A stretch of 64,000 bases of DNA, from positions 43,979 through 107,978 of the forward strand of contig NZ_VWWJ01000025.1 in NCBI RefSeq assembly GCF_011753055.1. Reading direction: 5' to 3'. Made by a program: the position numbers and the translations under genes. Source of the DNA: Burkholderia sp. Ax-1719 (GTDB lineage: Bacteria > Pseudomonadota > Gammaproteobacteria > Burkholderiales > Burkholderiaceae). Position 1 is the first letter of the stretch, and every line of letters starts with the position of its first letter. The notes beneath the pieces are model-generated. The model ran no database searches. It was not told the DNA's origin and saw only the letters and a list, made by a program, of their open reading frames with translations. This document shows positions 27,365-35,060 of this stretch, one piece after another.

Positions 27365-30300
27365 ATGGCCCACTTCTCGTGTTTCCCCGGTGCTTCGGCC
27401 CTTTCCGACTTCCGTCAGACCCGCCTGCTCGACACGCTTCAGCGTATCGACGCCAATATCGTCGGCGTGCATGGCCAGTTTCTGCACTTCGTCAACTCGG
27501 CCACGCCGCTCTCCGCTGACGACAGCGCGAAGATCGAGGCGCTGATGCACTACGGCGCGCCGTTCGCGGCTCCCCAAGAGCGCGGCAGCGCAGTGACGTT
27601 CATGGTGGTGCCGCGCTTTGGCACGGTGTCGCCGTGGGCCTCGAAGGCCACCGACATCGCGCATCACTGTGGCCTCGACCAGGTACGCCGCATCGAGCGT
27701 GGCGTCGAATACACCGTGATCCTCAAGAGCGGCCTGCTCGGCGGCAAGAAGACGCTGTCGGACGACGCGCACGCGCAGGTTGCCGCCGCGCTGCACGACC
27801 GCATGACGGAAAACGTTGCGCCCTCGCGCGACGCCGCGCTGCATCTGTTCGACGAACTGCCGGCGCGCCCGATGCAGACCGTCGATGTGCTCGGCCACGG
27901 CCGCAAGGCGCTGGAAACGGCCAACGGCGAACTGGGCCTCGCGCTCGCCGACGACGAAATCGACTACCTCGTCGAGAATTTCACGAAGCTCGGCCGCAAC
28001 CCGACCGACGTCGAACTGATGATGTTCGCACAGGCCAACAGCGAACACTGCCGCCACAAGATCTTCAACGCGAGCTGGACGATCGACGGTCAGGAGCAGG
28101 ATCTGTCGCTGTTCGCGATGATCCGCAACACCGAAAAGATCAGCCCGCAAGGCACCATCGTCGCGTATTCGGACAACTCGTCGATCATGGAAGGCGCGGT
28201 GGCCGAGCGCTGGTTCCCGCGCAAGAACAACGCCGACGGCACGCCGGGCGAGCAGTACGGTCGCCACACCGAACTCACGCACACGCTGATGAAGGTGGAA
28301 ACGCACAACCACCCGACCGCGATCTCGCCGTTCGCAGGCGCGGCCACGGGTGCAGGCGGTGAAATCCGCGACGAAGGCGCAACGGGCCGCGGCGCGCGTC
28401 CGAAGGCCGGTCTGACGGGCTTCACGGTATCGAATCTGGATCTGCCCGAAGCACGCGAATCGTGGGAAAACGCCCGCGACGCCGCTGTGCCGCTCGCGCA
28501 CCGCAATCCGGCCGATCAACACGGCACGTACGGCCGCCCGGACCGCATCGCCTCGCCGCTGGACATCATGATCGACGGCCCGCTCGGCGGCGCCGCGTTC
28601 AACAACGAATTCGGCCGTCCGAACCTTGGCGGCTACTTCCGCGTCTACGAGCAGAACGTCGCGGGCACCGTGCGCGGCTACCACAAGCCGATCATGATCG
28701 CCGGCGGCATCGGCAACATCAGCGACCAGCACACCTTCAAGCACGACCTGCCCGCAGGCTCGCTGCTGATCCAGATCGGCGGCCCCGGCATGCGCATCGG
28801 CATGGGCGGCGGCGCGGCCAGCTCGATGGCGACCGGCACCAACACCGCCGAACTCGACTTCGACTCGGTTCAGCGCGGCAACCCGGAAATCGAGCGTCGC
28901 GCCCAGGAAGTCATCAACTCGTGCTGGCAGCTCGGCGAAGGTAACCCGATCCTCTCGATCCACGACGTGGGCGCGGGCGGTCTGTCGAACGCCTTCCCGG
29001 AACTCGTCGACGGCGCAGACAAGGGCGCACGTTTCGAGCTGCGCCAGGTCCAGCTCGAAGAATCGGGCCTCTCGCCGCGCGAAATCTGGTCGAACGAATC
29101 GCAGGAACGTTACGTTCTGGCGATCGCGCCGGCTGATCTGCCCGCTTTCGAAGCGATCTGCGCGCGTGAGCGCTGCCCGTTCGCGGTCGTGGGCGTCGCG
29201 ACGGAAGAGCGCGAACTCAAGCTGATCGACACCGACGAAAAGGCGCTCGCCGCCAACGGCGGTCACCAGCCGGTCGACATGCCGATGGACATCCTGCTCG
29301 GCAAGCCGCCGCGTATGCACCGCAACGTCGAACACGCCAGCACGCCGCTCGTGCCGGTCGACGTCACGGGCATCTCGCTGGACGAAGTTGCGAAGAGCGT
29401 GCTGCGTCATCCGACGGTCGGCAGCAAGTCGTTCCTCATCACCATCGGCGATCGTACGGTGGGCGGCATGAACGTGCGCGACCAGATGGTCGGCCCGTGG
29501 CAGGTGCCGGTCGCTGACTGCGCGATCACCGCATTCGACTACGCCGGTTTCAAGGGCGAAGCCATGACGATGGCCGAGCGTACGCCGCTGGCCGTCATCA
29601 ACGCGCCCGCATCGGGCCGCATGGCCGTGGGCGAGGCGATCACCAACATCGCATCGGCGCCCATCGCTTCGCTCGACAAGCTCAAGCTCTCCGCGAACTG
29701 GATGGCCGCGTGCGGCGCGCCGGGCGAAGACGCCGCGCTCTACGACACCGTCAAGGCGATCGGCATGGAACTGTGCCCGGCGCTGGGTATCGGCATTCCG
29801 GTCGGCAAGGATTCGCTGTCGATGCGCACGAAATGGAACGAAGAAGGCGTGGCGAAGGAAGTGGTCGCGCCGGTTTCGCTGATCATTTCGGCGTTCGCAC
29901 CGGTCGAAGATGTGCGCCGTCACCTCACGCCGCAACTGCGCCGTATCGACGAAGTGGGCGAAAGCGTGCTGATCTCGATCGATCTGGGCCGCGGCAAGAA
30001 CCGCATGGGCGGCTCGATCTTCGCGCAGGTCACGCAGCAGGTGGGCGACGACGCGCCTGACGTCGACAGCGCCGAAGACCTCAAGCAGTTCTTCAACGCG
30101 ATCCAGAAGCTCAATGCTGACGACAAGCTGCTGGCGTACCACGACCGCTCGGACGGCGGCCTGTGGGCAACGGTCTGCGAAATGGCGTTCGCGGGTCACA
30201 CGGGCGTGTCGCTGAACGTGGACATGCTCACGCTCGACGGCGAGCACGGCACGGACTTCGGCGACGCCAAGGACTGGGCGAAGCAGACCAGCGGCCGTCG

Positions 30301-31441
30301 CGACGACCGCACGCTGCGCGCGCTGTTCTCGGAAGAACTGGGCGCCGTGATCCAGGTGCCGGCAACGCAACGCGACGCCGTGATGGCGGTGCTGCGCGAG
30401 CACAACCTGTCGGTCTGCTCGAACGTGATCGGCTCGCTGAATAACCGCGACGCGATCGAAATCTACCGCGACGCCAAGCGCATCTACGAAGCGCCGCGCG
30501 CCGAACTGCATCGCGTGTGGAGCGAAGTGAGCTGGCGCATCGCGCGTCTGCGCGACAACCCGGCCTGCGCCGACGCCGAATACGACGCGCTGCTCGACGC
30601 CGCCGATCCGGGCATGCAGCCGCAACTGACCTTCGACGCGGCTGAAGACATCGCCGCGCCGTTCGTCAGCACGGGCGCACGTCCGCGCGTGGCGATCCTG
30701 CGCGAGCAGGGCGTGAACTCGCACCTCGAAACCGCCTACGCGTTCGACCGCGCCGGTTTTGATGCGCACGACGTCCACATGAGCGACCTGCTGGAAGGCC
30801 GCGCCACGCTGGCTGACTTCGCGGGCGCGGTGGCCTGCGGCGGCTTCTCGTACGGCGACGTGCTGGGCGCAGGCGAAGGCTGGGCCAAGACGATCCGCTT
30901 CAACGCGCAGCTCGCCGATATGTTCGCGGCGTTCTTCGGTCGCGAGGACACGTTTGCACTCGGCATCTGCAATGGCTGCCAGATGCTGTCGAGCCTCTCG
31001 TCGATGATCCCGGGCGCGGAAGCCTGGCCGAAGTTCACGCGCAACAAGTCGGAGCAGTTCGAAGCGCGCTTCTCGCTGGCCGAAGTGCAAAGCTCGCCGT
31101 CGATCTTCTTCGCCGGCATGGAAGGCTCGCGTATTCCGGTGGCGGTTGCGCACGGCGAAGGTTTCGCGGACTTCTCGCAGCAGGGCGACATCTCGAAGGT
31201 TGCCGTGGCGATGCGCTACGTCGATCACCGTGGCCAGGCCACCGAAGGCTATCCGTTCAACCCGAACGGCTCGCCGCAAGGCATCACCTCGGTCACGACC
31301 GCCGATGGCCGCTTCACCGTGCTGATGCCGCACATGGAGCGCGTGCACCGCACCGTGACGATGAGTTGGCACCCGGAAGGCTGGGGCGAAGCCAGCCCGT
31401 GGCTGCGTGCGTTCCAGAATGCGCGCAAGTGGGTGGGTTAA
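27365..31441 (+). CDS. purL: Phosphoribosylformylglycinamidine synthase
   Basis: A 1358-residue large-type PurL that makes FGAM from FGAR, glutamine and ATP, the fourth step of purine synthesis. The N-terminal PurS-like domain is followed by two AIRS-type ATP-binding halves (MKVETHNHPTAISPF, GGAASSMATG) and a C-terminal class I glutaminase. Its nucleophile is C1202 in GICNGCQ, with the catalytic histidine in the VAHGEGF region. Size fits the single-chain proteobacterial enzyme. A very long antisense open frame over this gene is a codon-bias artefact. It ends at a terminator before the fic gene. Confidence 0.98.
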   Translation: MAHFSCFPGASALSDFRQTRLLDTLQRIDANIVGVHGQFLHFVNSATPLSADDSAKIEALMHYGAPFAAPQERGSAVTFMVVPRFGTVSPWASKATDIAHHCGLDQVRRIERGVEYTVILKSGLLGGKKTLSDDAHAQVAAALHDRMTENVAPSRDAALHLFDELPARPMQTVDVLGHGRKALETANGELGLALADDEIDYLVENFTKLGRNPTDVELMMFAQANSEHCRHKIFNASWTIDGQEQDLSLFAMIRNTEKISPQGTIVAYSDNSSIMEGAVAERWFPRKNNADGTPGEQYGRHTELTHTLMKVETHNHPTAISPFAGAATGAGGEIRDEGATGRGARPKAGLTGFTVSNLDLPEARESWENARDAAVPLAHRNPADQHGTYGRPDRIASPLDIMIDGPLGGAAFNNEFGRPNLGGYFRVYEQNVAGTVRGYHKPIMIAGGIGNISDQHTFKHDLPAGSLLIQIGGPGMRIGMGGGAASSMATGTNTAELDFDSVQRGNPEIERRAQEVINSCWQLGEGNPILSIHDVGAGGLSNAFPELVDGADKGARFELRQVQLEESGLSPREIWSNESQERYVLAIAPADLPAFEAICARERCPFAVVGVATEERELKLIDTDEKALAANGGHQPVDMPMDILLGKPPRMHRNVEHASTPLVPVDVTGISLDEVAKSVLRHPTVGSKSFLITIGDRTVGGMNVRDQMVGPWQVPVADCAITAFDYAGFKGEAMTMAERTPLAVINAPASGRMAVGEAITNIASAPIASLDKLKLSANWMAACGAPGEDAALYDTVKAIGMELCPALGIGIPVGKDSLSMRTKWNEEGVAKEVVAPVSLIISAFAPVEDVRRHLTPQLRRIDEVGESVLISIDLGRGKNRMGGSIFAQVTQQVGDDAPDVDSAEDLKQFFNAIQKLNADDKLLAYHDRSDGGLWATVCEMAFAGHTGVSLNVDMLTLDGEHGTDFGDAKDWAKQTSGRRDDRTLRALFSEELGAVIQVPATQRDAVMAVLREHNLSVCSNVIGSLNNRDAIEIYRDAKRIYEAPRAELHRVWSEVSWRIARLRDNPACADAEYDALLDAADPGMQPQLTFDAAEDIAAPFVSTGARPRVAILREQGVNSHLETAYAFDRAGFDAHDVHMSDLLEGRATLADFAGAVACGGFSYGDVLGAGEGWAKTIRFNAQLADMFAAFFGREDTFALGICNGCQMLSSLSSMIPGAEAWPKFTRNKSEQFEARFSLAEVQSSPSIFFAGMEGSRIPVAVAHGEGFADFSQQGDISKVAVAMRYVDHRGQATEGYPFNPNGSPQGITSVTTADGRFTVLMPHMERVHRTVTMSWHPEGWGEASPWLRAFQNARKWVG

Positions 31442-31486
31442 ACATCGTTAGCGACGCCTGAGAGGGCGGCGCGACGCTGAATCCGG

Positions 31487-31531
31487 AAACCCCGGTCAGG
31501 TTCGCTACGGCGGATGTGACCGGGGTTTTTG
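31487..31531 (+). terminator. Terminator after purL
   Basis: A 12-bp stem AAACCCCGGTCA (31487-31498) with TGACCGGGGTTT (31517-31528), loop of 18 bases, then a T-run. It isolates purL from the fic regulatory region. Confidence 0.85.
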
Positions 31532-31539
31532 TTTGGGCG

Positions 31540-31638
31540 TGCGGGGAATAGCGGGATTATTCGCCGCAAAAAATGCGGCGAATAGATTGTGCCTGCGGCG
31601 AATACGGGCCATAATCGCCGCATGAATAGCGGCGATTA
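31540..31638 (+). repeat. Two tandem three-half-site operator-like modules before fic
   Basis: Six 11-base half-sites related to TGCGGCGAATA. Forward copies are at 31540-31550 (one mismatch), 31574-31584, 31594-31604 and 31628-31638 (two mismatches); reverse copies are at 31558-31568 and 31612-31622 (one mismatch). They form two 45-bp modules, 31540-31584 and 31594-31638, each forward-7-reverse-5-forward, offset by exactly 54 bp. The spacers differ between modules while the half-sites are kept, which points to selection on protein-binding sites. The second module covers the candidate fic promoter and the ATG. The binding protein is unknown. Confidence 0.8.
31587..31622 (+). promoter_or_regulatory. 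Candidate leaderless fic promoter
   Basis: TTGTGC at 31587-31592 and CATAAT at 31610-31615 are separated by exactly 17 bases. The expected start of transcription, about 7 bases after the -10 box, falls on the A of the fic ATG at 31622. No Shine-Dalgarno sequence precedes that ATG, which fits a leaderless message. One half-site lies between the two boxes and another overlaps the -10 and start point. The -35 matches only 3 of 6 consensus bases, so this is inference. Confidence 0.45.
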
Positions 31639-32743
31639 CCTCTACATCTGGCAGGGCGGCGACTGGCCACAGTGGCGCTTCAACATGACGGCGCTCGCGC
31701 AGCCTCTGGCCGAGGCGAGCCGTGCCCAAGGCTTGCTGCTGGGCCGGCTGTCCGATGTCGGCATGCGCCTGCGCGATCAGGCCAGCCTCGCGGCACTGAC
31801 TGAGGACGTGATCAAGACCAGCGAAATTGAGGGTGAACGTCTGAGCGTGGCGTCGGTGCGCTCGTCGATAGCGCGCCGTCTGGGCGTCGATATTGGCGCA
31901 TTGGCGCCGGTGGACCGTCACGTGGAAGGCGTAGTCGCGATGGTGCTGGACGCGACGGCCAACAACAGCCTTCCGGTCACGCGCGAACGGCTCTTCGGCT
32001 GGCACGCGGCGCTGTTTCCGACCGGCTACGCGGGGCTTTCGCGCATCAACGTCGGCGCGTGGCGCGACGATGCAACCGGGCCAATGCAGGTGGTGTCCGG
32101 GCCGATCGGCCGGCAGCGCGTGCATTTCGAGGCGCCGCCCGCACCCATGCTCGAACCGCAGTTGCAGCGCTTTCTCGAGTGGATCAACCAGCCCGCGGCC
32201 ATGCCCTCGCTGATCAAGGCGGGGCTCGGGCATTTGTGGTTCGTCACGCTTCACCCGTTCGATGACGGAAACGGTCGCATCGCGCGAGCGATCGGCGATC
32301 TGCTTCTCGCGCGGGCGGACGGCGGCACGCAGCGCTTCTACAGTCTCTCTGCGCAGATCCAGCGCGAGCGCAAGGCGTACTACGAAATCCTCGAACGCAC
32401 GCAGAAAGGCTCGATGGACGTGACGCAATGGCTGGCGTGGTTTCTCGACACCTTGCATAGGGCCGTCGATCAGGCGCAGGTCACTCTGGATTCGGTTCTC
32501 GTCAAGGCGCGCTTCTGGCATCAGTGGGCCGATACGCCGCTTAATGAACGACAGGCGAAACTGCTCAACAAACTGCTCGACGGTTTCGACGGCAAGCTTA
32601 CGAGCAGCAAATGGGCTGCCATCGCCAAATGCTCGTCCGATACCGCCTTGCGAGATATCAACGATCTCGTCGCGCGCGGCATGCTGCGCAAGGCCGAAGG
32701 GGGCGGGCGTAGCACCAGCTACGAACTGACACCGCCAGAATGA
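31622..32743 (+). CDS. Fic family AMP-transferase with DUF4172 and winged-helix domains
   Basis: A 373-residue Fic protein, predicted to transfer AMP from ATP to a hydroxyl side chain of target proteins. The N-terminal DUF4172-type segment (YIWQGGDWPQWRF) is followed by the inhibitory helix motif TSEIEG at 66-71, whose E70 should block ATP in the resting state (class II Fic). The catalytic motif is HPFDDGNGRIAR with H211 and R219 intact, so the enzyme should be active once released. The C-terminal 60 residues form a winged helix (SSKWAAIAKCSSDTALRDI). Terminators on both sides make it a single-gene insertion between purL and the parvulin cluster. A longer frame to 31589 would use codons inside the operator and is less likely. 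Confidence 0.92.
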   Translation: MNSGDYLYIWQGGDWPQWRFNMTALAQPLAEASRAQGLLLGRLSDVGMRLRDQASLAALTEDVIKTSEIEGERLSVASVRSSIARRLGVDIGALAPVDRHVEGVVAMVLDATANNSLPVTRERLFGWHAALFPTGYAGLSRINVGAWRDDATGPMQVVSGPIGRQRVHFEAPPAPMLEPQLQRFLEWINQPAAMPSLIKAGLGHLWFVTLHPFDDGNGRIARAIGDLLLARADGGTQRFYSLSAQIQRERKAYYEILERTQKGSMDVTQWLAWFLDTLHRAVDQAQVTLDSVLVKARFWHQWADTPLNERQAKLLNKLLDGFDGKLTSSKWAAIAKCSSDTALRDINDLVARGMLRKAEGGGRSTSYELTPPE

Positions 32744-32744
32744 C

Positions 32745-32780
32745 AAAACCCCGCGCCTTCACAGGTCGCGGGGTTTTCTC
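32745..32780 (+). terminator. Bidirectional terminator between fic and the parvulin gene
   Basis: An 11-bp perfect stem AAAACCCCGCG/CGCGGGGTTTT (32745-32755, 32767-32777) with an 11-base loop. It lies immediately after the fic stop codon and just beyond the leftward parvulin stop at 32798. Confidence 0.9.
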
Positions 32781-32797
32781 GAAGCGTGAAAAAACGC

Positions 32798-33580
32798 TTA
32801 CTGGATCTTCGCTTGCGCGCGCAGTTGCTTTTCAAACGCGAGCAGCTTTTCCTGCTGCAGCTGCTGGACGATCTGCGGGCGCACCTGCTCAAGCGGCGGC
32901 GGTGCGATCGCGCGGATGTCGTCGACACGGATGATGTGCCAGCCGAACTGCGTGTGCACCGGCGTATCGGTGATCTGGCCTTTCTGCAGCGAGGTTGCCG
33001 CAGCCGCGAATTCCGGCACATAAGCCTTCGGATCCGACCAGTCGAGGTCGCCGCCGTTCTTCGCCGAACCCGGGTCCTTCGAGTACTGCTTGGCCAGGTC
33101 TTCGAAGCTCGCGCCAGCCTTGATCTTGGCGATCAGGTCCTTGGCCTGCTGCTCGTCGGCGACGAGGATGTGGTGCAGATGGTATTCCTTGCCGCCGCCT
33201 GCGCCTTGCGTGACCTTGTCGTACATCGCCTTGACTTCGGCGTCGCTCGGCTGGTTGTTCTTGAGGAAGTCCTCGATCCACGCGTGCAGGATGACCTGCT
33301 GCTGCGCCATCGCCAGTTGTGCCTTCACGTCCGGACGATTCGGGATGCCCTGACGCGCCGCTTCCTGCATCAGCACTTCGCGGTTGATCAGTTCTTCACG
33401 CACGGCCTTTTGCAGATCCGGCGTGTCTTGCTGGCCCTGGGCCACGACCTGGGCGACGAGCGCGTTGGCGCGCGCGGTCGGAATCGGCGTGCCGTTCACC
33501 ACGGCGACATTCTGCGCAAAGGCGGGAGTCGCCGCGCACGCAGCCAGCAACACCCAGAGACGGGTTTTCTTCAAGGTCAT
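32798..33580 (-). CDS. Exported parvulin-type peptidyl-prolyl isomerase
   Basis: A 260-residue periplasmic folding factor. The signal peptide ends at PAFAQ near residue 23. A SurA N-like helical region follows, then a parvulin domain at about 130-225 (YHLHHILVADEQQAKDLI, GGDLDWSDPKAYVPEF, FGWHIIRVDD). The ATG at 33580 has AGGA about 9 bases upstream and is preferred over a TTG six bases earlier. It resembles the PrsA/Cbf2 group of single-parvulin chaperones. It is the last gene of the leftward selO-msrB-yciB-bolA cluster, 69 bases after bolA. Confidence 0.9.
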   Translation of the reverse strand: MTLKKTRLWVLLAACAATPAFAQNVAVVNGTPIPTARANALVAQVVAQGQQDTPDLQKAVREELINREVLMQEAARQGIPNRPDVKAQLAMAQQQVILHAWIEDFLKNNQPSDAEVKAMYDKVTQGAGGGKEYHLHHILVADEQQAKDLIAKIKAGASFEDLAKQYSKDPGSAKNGGDLDWSDPKAYVPEFAAAATSLQKGQITDTPVHTQFGWHIIRVDDIRAIAPPPLEQVRPQIVQQLQQEKLLAFEKQLRAQAKIQ

Positions 33581-33649
33581 CGACAAATCCTGACAGAACG
33601 AATCAAAAGTGGGGCGAATCAGTGGGCTGGTGAGGCTTGCCAGCGAGGC

Positions 33650-33964
33650 TCACTTCGGGGGCTGCGCCGCGGCCTCTTCGGGCGTGAGCGCCGTGATCGC
33701 AAGCGCGTGAATGCCGCGCTGCATGGCCTCGGCCAGCGCATCATACACTAAGCGATGCCTTGCCACGCGGGCTTTCCCCATGAATGCGGCCGCAACGATC
33801 GTGACATGAAAATGACCACCCGCCGACGCACCGGCGTGGCCCGCATGCAGCGCGCTGTCGTCGCGCACGACGATCGAATCGACCGGTGCGAGCGCGGCCG
33901 TGAGGCGCGTTTCGATCAGCGCGAGACGTTCTGCTGCGCTGGCGTTGAGAAATACATCGCTCAT
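33650..33964 (-). CDS. bolA: BolA family protein
   Basis: A 104-residue BolA-like protein. The family's class II KH-like fold shows the GGHFHVTIVAAAFMGKARVARHR core, in which the histidine in HFHV and the one in ARHR are the usual iron-sulfur ligands when BolA pairs with a monothiol glutaredoxin. It may act in iron-sulfur trafficking or as a regulator. The ATG overlaps the yciB stop by 4 bases, so translation is likely coupled. The longer frame to 34060 lies inside yciB and is rejected. Confidence 0.9.
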   Translation of the reverse strand: MSDVFLNASAAERLALIETRLTAALAPVDSIVVRDDSALHAGHAGASAGGHFHVTIVAAAFMGKARVARHRLVYDALAEAMQRGIHALAITALTPEEAAAQPPK

Positions 33965-34494
33965 TCTTCTTCCTTCATGTGACGCGACAGCCAGAGGCTC
34001 TGGCCGACGATGAACACGACCAGGATGCCGGTCGCGCCAAACAGCTTGAAGTCGACCCACGCATCAGTGGAGAAGTGGAAGGCGACGAACAGATTGAGAA
34101 TGCCGAGCAGCGCGAAGAACACCGACCACACGAAGTTCAGTTGCGTCCACACGCGCTGGGGCAGGGAGATCTGCTTGCCCATCATCGCTTCGATGAGGTT
34201 CTTGCCGAACGCCACCTGCGAGACCAGCAGTACGACCGAGAAGGCCCAATACAGCACCGTGGGCTTCCACTTGATGAAGGTTTCGTCGTGCAGGATCAGC
34301 GTGGCGCCGCCGAACACGACGACGATGCCCAGCGACAGCCACAGCATCGGATCGACCTTGCGGTGACGGAACGCCACCCAGGCGATCTGCACGAGCGTTG
34401 CGACAATGGCCACGGTCGTGGCCGTGTAGATGCCCCACACCTTGAAGGCGACGAAGAACAGGATGATCGGGAACAGATCAAACAGAAATTTCAT
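33961..34494 (-). CDS. yciB: Inner-membrane septation protein YciB (IspZ)
   Basis: A 177-residue integral membrane protein with about five helices. It matches the YciB/IspZ family from end to end: MKFLFDLFPIILFFVAFK at the start, KPTVLYWAFSVVLLVSQ, and the conserved WTQLNFVWSVFFALLGILNL segment. Members are linked to cell-envelope synthesis and septation, but the mechanism is unclear. The ATG at 34494 gives the standard family N-terminus. It is translationally coupled to bolA (4-base overlap) and lies 103 bases after msrB. Confidence 0.93.
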   Translation of the reverse strand: MKFLFDLFPIILFFVAFKVWGIYTATTVAIVATLVQIAWVAFRHRKVDPMLWLSLGIVVVFGGATLILHDETFIKWKPTVLYWAFSVVLLVSQVAFGKNLIEAMMGKQISLPQRVWTQLNFVWSVFFALLGILNLFVAFHFSTDAWVDFKLFGATGILVVFIVGQSLWLSRHMKEEE

Positions 34495-34597
34495 TATCGG
34501 CCTGGAGTCCGCAAAAAGAGCCCTGAAAAAGGGCGCGACGCGGTGATTCGGCACGCGCTCCCTCTTTTTTTCGAGGGGGAGCGCGGGCCTGCCCGCG

Positions 34598-35017
34598 TTA
34601 CTTGGGCTCGAATTGTAGCGCAGCCGAATTGATGCAATACCGAAGGCCCGTCGGGGCCGGACCGTCTTCGAACACATGGCCCAGATGCGCGCCGCAATTC
34701 TTGCAGCGCACTTCGATGCGCAGCATGCCGTGCGAGCGGTCGGTGCGCTCTTCGATCACCTCGCCGTCGATCGGGCGGAAGTAGCTCGGCCAGCCGCAGC
34801 CGGAGTCGAATTTGGTATCCGATTCGAATAGCTTGGTGCCGCAGCAGACGCAATCGTAGATGCCGCGTTCATGGTGGTCCCAGTACTTGCCCGTGAAGGC
34901 GCGTTCGGTGGCGGCGTGGCGCGTGACCTGGTATTGCGTCGGATCGAGCTTGGCGCGCCATTCGGCGTCGCTCTTGTGGCCGGGGTAGGCGTCGGAGTTG
35001 TGGTCGTCCTGGCTCAT
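34598..35017 (-). CDS. msrB: Peptide-methionine (R)-S-oxide reductase
   Basis: A 139-residue cytosolic enzyme that reduces the R form of methionine sulfoxide in proteins. The two zinc-binding pairs are CVCCGTKLF and CKNCGAHLGHVF. The catalytic cysteine is in LRYCINSAAL near the C-terminus. GAGGAA lies 8 bases before the ATG at 35017, which decides this start over 35044. It is co-oriented with selO, 43 bases downstream of it, linking two redox-related protein-modifying enzymes. Confidence 0.96.
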   Translation of the reverse strand: MSQDDHNSDAYPGHKSDAEWRAKLDPTQYQVTRHAATERAFTGKYWDHHERGIYDCVCCGTKLFESDTKFDSGCGWPSYFRPIDGEVIEERTDRSHGMLRIEVRCKNCGAHLGHVFEDGPAPTGLRYCINSAALQFEPK

Positions 35018-35060
35018 GGCGGGTTCCTCGGGGTGGAAGGTCATCTATATGGGGCCGCGC

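Noticed and set aside
27245..31372. Minus-strand open frame of 1375 codons opposite purL
   Set aside because: It is the codon-bias shadow of purL: low-complexity, rich in Arg/His/Val/Asp, no family signature, and purL itself is unmistakable.
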